Of a stretch of DNA of 64,000 nucleotides, positions 59,273-64,000 are shown piece by piece; positions within the stretch are counted from its first letter, which is position 1, and each line of letters starts with the position of its first letter. The position numbers and the translations under genes were made by a program. The notes below the pieces were generated by a model, which saw nothing but the letters and a program-made list of their open reading frames with translations, made no database searches and was not told the DNA's origin. This stretch comes from Chalara sp. BL73 (taxonomy: Eukaryota > Ascomycota > Leotiomycetes > Helotiales): NCBI GenBank assembly GCA_918026815.1, contig CAKJVC010000201.1, forward strand, positions 62,001 to 126,000. Direction: 5' to 3'.

Positions 59273-60541
59273 TTACGTGTACGGCCGGACTTGCTCCTCG
59301 CTCCACTCCCAGTACTTCCTACCGAGCTCGGGCTCGACTAGGTCTTTGCGGGGTTCTTCCTTCTTGCCGAATGGGGATACTTTGTAAATCACATGCCGTT
59401 AGTCATTAGACCAAAGAGCTAGGATTGAAATAACTCACCCCAACCGCCGTTGTCCTTCTCTGTGATCGAGGGATGCAAGCCGGCGAAGAGCTCGGTGTAT
59501 GCGCCATTCTTGGGGTGATGCGTGATGAGTTTCTAGAAGAAAATTCTGGTTAGTATCCTCCTCTCTACGAATGAAGTCGAGGCGAGATTGTTACGACTTA
59601 CAAACATTGCCAGCTGAATCTTGGGCATATTCTGCTGGAGGTTCGTGACGAAGTTGCCAGGGTTTAGTGCCTGGATAAAAAAAATGGAATAGTAAGCAGC
59701 AACTCCATACTTTGTGCGAACGAAAGGCTCTTGTGCCCGTGGATCTGGCTTATCGTGTGCTGAAGAAAGGAGCCAAACGAATGACTTACAAGGCTGATGA
59801 TACCAGTGCTTGCGAACCGTCGAGCAAACTCGGCTGAATGAATGACATTGCCGGCCTTGCTACGCGAGTACTTGCTCCAGATGCCCTCCTCTTTGTGATA
59901 GTCCATGTTGGAGAAGTCGATGGCAGGGTGCGGTGCCCCGTCCGCAGCGCTGGATGACACCCAGATGACGCGGACAGAGTTTGGCGGCGCTATCTTGGCG
60001 GTTGTAGCAAGGAGCGGCGTAAGAAATTGGGTGAAAAGGAAGTGACCAAGGTTGTTGATGCCGAGCTGCAGCTCGTATCCTTGGGTCGTCTTGGAGCCCT
60101 GTGGTGGAACCATGACGCCGGCGTTATTCCAGAGAACGTCCAGGCGTGTCTCCTGGGCGAGGAGCTCCTGTGCAGATGCCTTGATTGTAGTCAGGTCGTC
60201 GAGCTGAAGTTTCAGGAAGTGCATCTGGCCGCGCGATGAAGGGTGAGCTTTCTTGATCTCTTCCATAACTTCCTGTGTCTTGGTCGGGGAGCGCGCGGCG
60301 ATCCAGATTTTCGCATGGTGCTGATAGAGGATGTTGATGAGTTCTGTGCCTAGGCCCCCTGATCCGCCAGTAACCAAAAAGACCTATTTTGGTAGAGCAG
60401 AGTGTCAACCAATTTGTATTGGATAGGCTAGCGATGTTAATGGCAGAGTGGGTAAGAAGTTACCTTGCCAGACTGATTTTCCAGGTTCTTGTCAGTGAGA
60501 ACTGGCTTGTGGGGGATAATAGTGCTTCGCCGGACACTCAT
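59273..60541 (-). CDS. Short-chain dehydrogenase/reductase 2
   Basis: Five exons: 60464-60541, 59790-60383, 59602-59670, 59439-59532 and 59273-59379. All introns are canonical and in phase, giving 313 residues. Order: MSVRRSTIIPHKP, cofactor turn TGGSGGLG, IAARSPTK, LWNNAGVM, IWVSSSAADG, then the active site YSRSKAGN (Y-x3-K) and, after a splice, ALNPGNFVTNL. The last exon has KYWEWSEEQV. Close in size and layout to SDR1 but with a different exon structure, so not a recent copy. Its substrate is unknown. It lies downstream of the Zn2Cys6 gene in convergent orientation. Confidence 0.88.
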
Positions 60542-63500
60542 AGTAGTTGATGATTTCCTTTTCGGGATGGATCTGGTGTACACGGTGGTTCAGTGCAGTC
60601 AAAGTGTTGTGATTGTGTTTTTTCAATGCCGCCCAACTAGTTGTTAAAGTAGATGTAATTCGAAAAAGCCCTTTGGCAAAGGGCGGACTAGACAGATATA
60701 TATACACAAGCCTCCTCCATCGTAATAAGGCGAAAATAGTGAGTTTTGGCAGCAAATCTAGGATACATCAACACATCATCACATCATGATCCGTGTGGAA
60801 ACCGCGGCCGCACTAGATGCCAAGACTCTGCACCTTTTCCGCACGCAACAGGAGCGGCGGCCGCGCTCATAGTGGTCACTGGGTAAAGGTGTACCTAGGG
60901 GCCGGTGAACATAGGTACGAAGGGAGAGACCAGTTGATTATCTGATAGTAAAATTTTAAACATGTTAAGACCCTATTCATGGTGGGTCAGCATTTCCGGC
61001 ACGGATCAGGAGATACGAAATTCGTCCCAGACATGTGAAATTATTCGAGCCAGAGTGACCAAACGCTGTAGTACGACATTTGCAGATATACATCGATAGT
61101 GGCCACGGAGAACAGCACTTCTCTCCATCACGCATAGACAAAACATTACACGAGGTCAAAGTCGGCTACTCAGTTAAGAGGCTAGAACTGGCCTCCTTCG
61201 CCTGGCATCCCGGTTTTCGCTAGTGGCAATTCGGAGCTATTTTCAAGCTTATGCTGGTTTTCTGCCGGGAGAAAGTTCCGGATTACGACATAAAGTTATG
61301 GACCGAAGTCTAATTGTTGATAATACTACGTAGCCTATCCCCGAAAGGTCAGCCAAGGCGGCCAGTTGCAGCGTTGTTAGGTGCATAATGATCTCGATGA
61401 GTATTTTAATTAGCATGACTGTTATGCCTCGCTCTTCGAGCCGTTCAATAAAGCTTATCTAAGAACACGTTGGTTTTAAGACGGATTCGCCCAATTAGTA
61501 CTAGTGAAGCATGCTAGTAAGAAATATACTTTCTGCACTGAAATTATGGATTGTGGATAGGAGTTCGTATCTCGAACGAAAGCCTAAGTCTCCTATATGT
61601 TTACCGAGTATGTTCGCCATTTTGATCGCCGACCTTTTTATCATGCCTCTGGAAGAAAAGCAGATCAAGGACCTTACACATTTCAGTCTTAGACAGCCTC
61701 GAAACCAAGGAGATTATTCATCGTTTTGAAGTCTCTGAAGGCTCTTTTGCTACAGATTTAGCGAGATGCGTAAGGATCGGATTACAACAGAGCGATCGAC
61801 ATTGTAAGCCTTTGTGCGATGAACACTACAGCCTATTTCATGATTAGTCTTTAGAGAATGGCCGCAAGGTGTTAAGTAATAAAGCCTCACTTTATTCGGC
61901 CCAAATATTAAAATTTTTGGGGGCGTTTCGTGCAACCTATATCGCAAGTCCTGCCTTTGTGTCTTTATTTTGAATCGCCTCAGAAGTGATATCCTAAGTA
62001 AAACAAATCGTTAGTCGTTCGCCTGGCCCTTGAAGATTTTTAACAGCTATAGGACTTACTAGACAATAAGCCCTCGACTTACCCCAAGATAGCAAGTTGG
62101 TTGTATGTGCTTGCTGAACGATGCTGATGCGAATATTTGCTTTTGTGGCTGGCCTTATCCTTCCAATCCTGTTCTTGGCCTCTGAAAATATGTCAGTTAT
62201 TTCTGTCCAAAGGTGAATAAAATGAATTATAGTGCCGCCCTCTCTTTCTCACTTCCTATAGCATCGGTCGATTTCCTTCTGTGAAGGACCTTTTACATAG
62301 TATACTCTACCACCGAATGCATATAATACTTTAACAAAGTGGGAATAACGCTTTGGGGAAATTACGTTTAAAACGGTGATAATTGCGAATCTACATTCAT
62401 GATATGCCTCCATAATTGCGTGCCGCTGATCATTTGTACCGAACAAGAAAGTACATATGCCGCGGATTCCAGGAGTTTATTGAGCTTGCTTCTCTGTATG
62501 ATATAATCAATTGACTATACCCTAATGAATACTCGTCCTTGACGTAAGAAACTCACTTTTGGATCCATCTGGCGCCTGCCACTGTTCACCCAGCGCTGGT
62601 CCTGCTTTGCATGGCCGAGTTAATTCCCGAATCATCCTACCTTCCCATACTACAGGGTTCCTACTGCGCAGTACTAATTTTCTGTCAGATTTCAGCTGCT
62701 TCAAAATTGATTTTCAGCTGCCGAAACTTGCTGCGTTTACAGCATGCAAGAGAATTCACATTGTGCCGAATTTGCCGTTCTATGTAAGTCTGCTATTCAA
62801 ATGCAATATTGATGAAGATAAGGCCATGGGTGTGAGAAAAGGCCTGAGAAGGGCGATGATGCGGCCTATATGCCATATTACCGCTCTCGTTATGCATGGC
62901 TGTCTCCAATAAGCTATCTTGCAAAATAATGCTTGAAGACGGCAGTAATGCACGCAGGGGGGTGGGAATCTTGTACAACCTGAGAAACCTATTTTCCCTG
63001 CGCTCGCCCCCATCCATGGGTGCCGTACTCTCTTTGGGAACCATGAAGGGGGGCATTGTCCCAATTCGATCATCCGAGTGTTCGCGTTGCCCCTAAACGG
63101 AGCCGAGTGAACAAACACGGCATGCCTGGCTGCCCGTTAACCGGTCTCGGGACCCTATGAGGGAGTGAAGCGACGACCCGTAGAATACATGACTGTAGAG
63201 CAGCGGTGACAGGTCTATCGGCCTTGCTTACTGTACTGTAGCCTGCCGTACCACGTGGCTTTATGCAGAAGGTTTTATTGGGAACGAAACATAACACAGC
63301 ATTAGCTCTGACCTGAAGATCTGTGCATATCCAGCTCGATCTGCTTAAGGGAAAAAGAAAAAAAAAAGAGCGAGGTAAAAGAAAAAAGTTAATTCCAATT
63401 CCCCTGCCTTGACACTCCAGATGTCATGCTGTAGCCAACGATCGTCATCTTACTGTATTTCAGTTAGGCGTTGTCAGCTGCAACCCGTCCGTTTGGGACA

Positions 63501-63968
63501 AAAATACCCCACGATAGGCATGGCGATCCTTCAGTCCGGATGGGCCTCGTCCCCATTAACAAAAACAAACAAACAGCCACCGTTATCGTCTCGGGCCTTC
63601 CCTTTCCCAGTCACACCCGCATAATCGAGCCATCAGCATTTTGATGCACATCGCACCTCGCACCTCGCCCCAATATCTCCACCTTTCCTAGCTCTTTTCG
63701 CTATCCCACGTTACCGATCTTTCATTTCCTGTCACGCGGGGCCATCGCTGCATCGTAAGACGACGGGTCAGTGGTAAGCAAGGCAACATCGGCTCTCCGT
63801 GGCTGTAAATGGAGTTCTTGCGCCGCAGTTGTACATGCTTGTTATCATGGAATGTAACTTGGGAACAATCAGCCTTAAGCCAAAACTAGGGTGCCTTTTT
63901 CCTGCACAAAAAGGAGAATTTGATCGCCTCTTTCCGCTCGGTCATCAAGGTATGCCATTGTCGTCAAT
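60542..63968. other. Long intergenic region
   Basis: No supported gene in 3.4 kb. GC-rich palindromes GCGGCCGC at about 60806 and CGGCGGCCGCG at about 60856 lie upstream of SDR2. 61200-62500 is AT-rich with scattered short frames. 63340-63960 has long pyrimidine/purine tracts such as a promoter leader may have. Confidence 0.5.
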
Positions 63969-64000
63969 ATGTCTCAGCCGGAGCAGACACCTATTTCATG
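63969..64000 (+). CDS. Possible start of a gene cut by the window end
   Basis: ATG at 63969 begins MSQPEQTPIS and stays open to the last base. It follows a CT-rich leader of about 500 bp, which fits a fungal promoter. Eleven codons are too few to identify it. Confidence 0.35.
   Translation, partial: MSQPEQTPIS

Overview
This window looks like nuclear DNA of a filamentous ascomycete (Pezizomycotina). Genes carry short GT-AG introns of about 45-190 bp with TACTAAC/GCTAAT-like branch sites. Typical ascomycete families are present: DUF3176, Zn2Cys6 regulator, CBM18, SUN-like wall protein, SNU23, DPH5 and MCM3. A broken RGS-LOV photoreceptor gene resembles the type I know from Botrytis, so Leotiomycetes (Helotiales) is my best guess; this is inference.

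Layout: 1-753 is the 3' part of a GPI-anchored wall protein. 754-11488 is gene-poor and partly AT-rich, with a coiled-coil/zinc-finger gene (3120-5493), a DUF3176 membrane protein (7569-9647) and an SDR relic. 11489-25511 holds two direct, nearly identical copies of about 7.0 kb, each with a FlbE-like gene, DPH5, SNU23, a small membrane-protein gene and the 3' end of an SH3-domain gene. The copies differ mostly in homopolymer lengths, and most genes are intact in only one copy, so an uncollapsed assembly overlap is at least as likely as a real duplication. The complete SH3 gene (25078-26854), a membrane protein of unknown function (28772-30910) and the RGS-LOV pseudogene (32589-33736) follow.

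34336-40567 is a complete-looking hAT-type DNA transposon: 8-bp target duplications GTTATTCC, TIRs starting TAGACTGCG and GC-rich subterminal arms. Beside a BED/hAT transposase gene it carries a divergent histone H3 gene with a CenH3-like loop-1 insertion and a 370-aa gene of unknown function whose N-terminus looks like a SUMO-interacting motif. Nearly every intron in the element, including untranslated-leader introns, contains the same paired motif (TATACTAAT twice, or its reverse complement). This combination of cargo histone and look-alike introns is the most unusual thing in the window. The element sits in or just beyond the last recognisable intron of a DUF1308 (C7orf25-like) gene.

42623-50593 holds MCM3, an ABM-like small protein, a degraded hypothetical gene and a three-CBM18 membrane protein. 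51853-60541 contains a UDP-glycosyltransferase, an SDR, a Zn2Cys6 regulator and a second SDR, which look like a small accessory-metabolism group without a backbone synthase in view. The last 3.4 kb is mostly non-coding, ending with a possible start of another gene. No tRNA, rRNA or CRISPR array was recognised.
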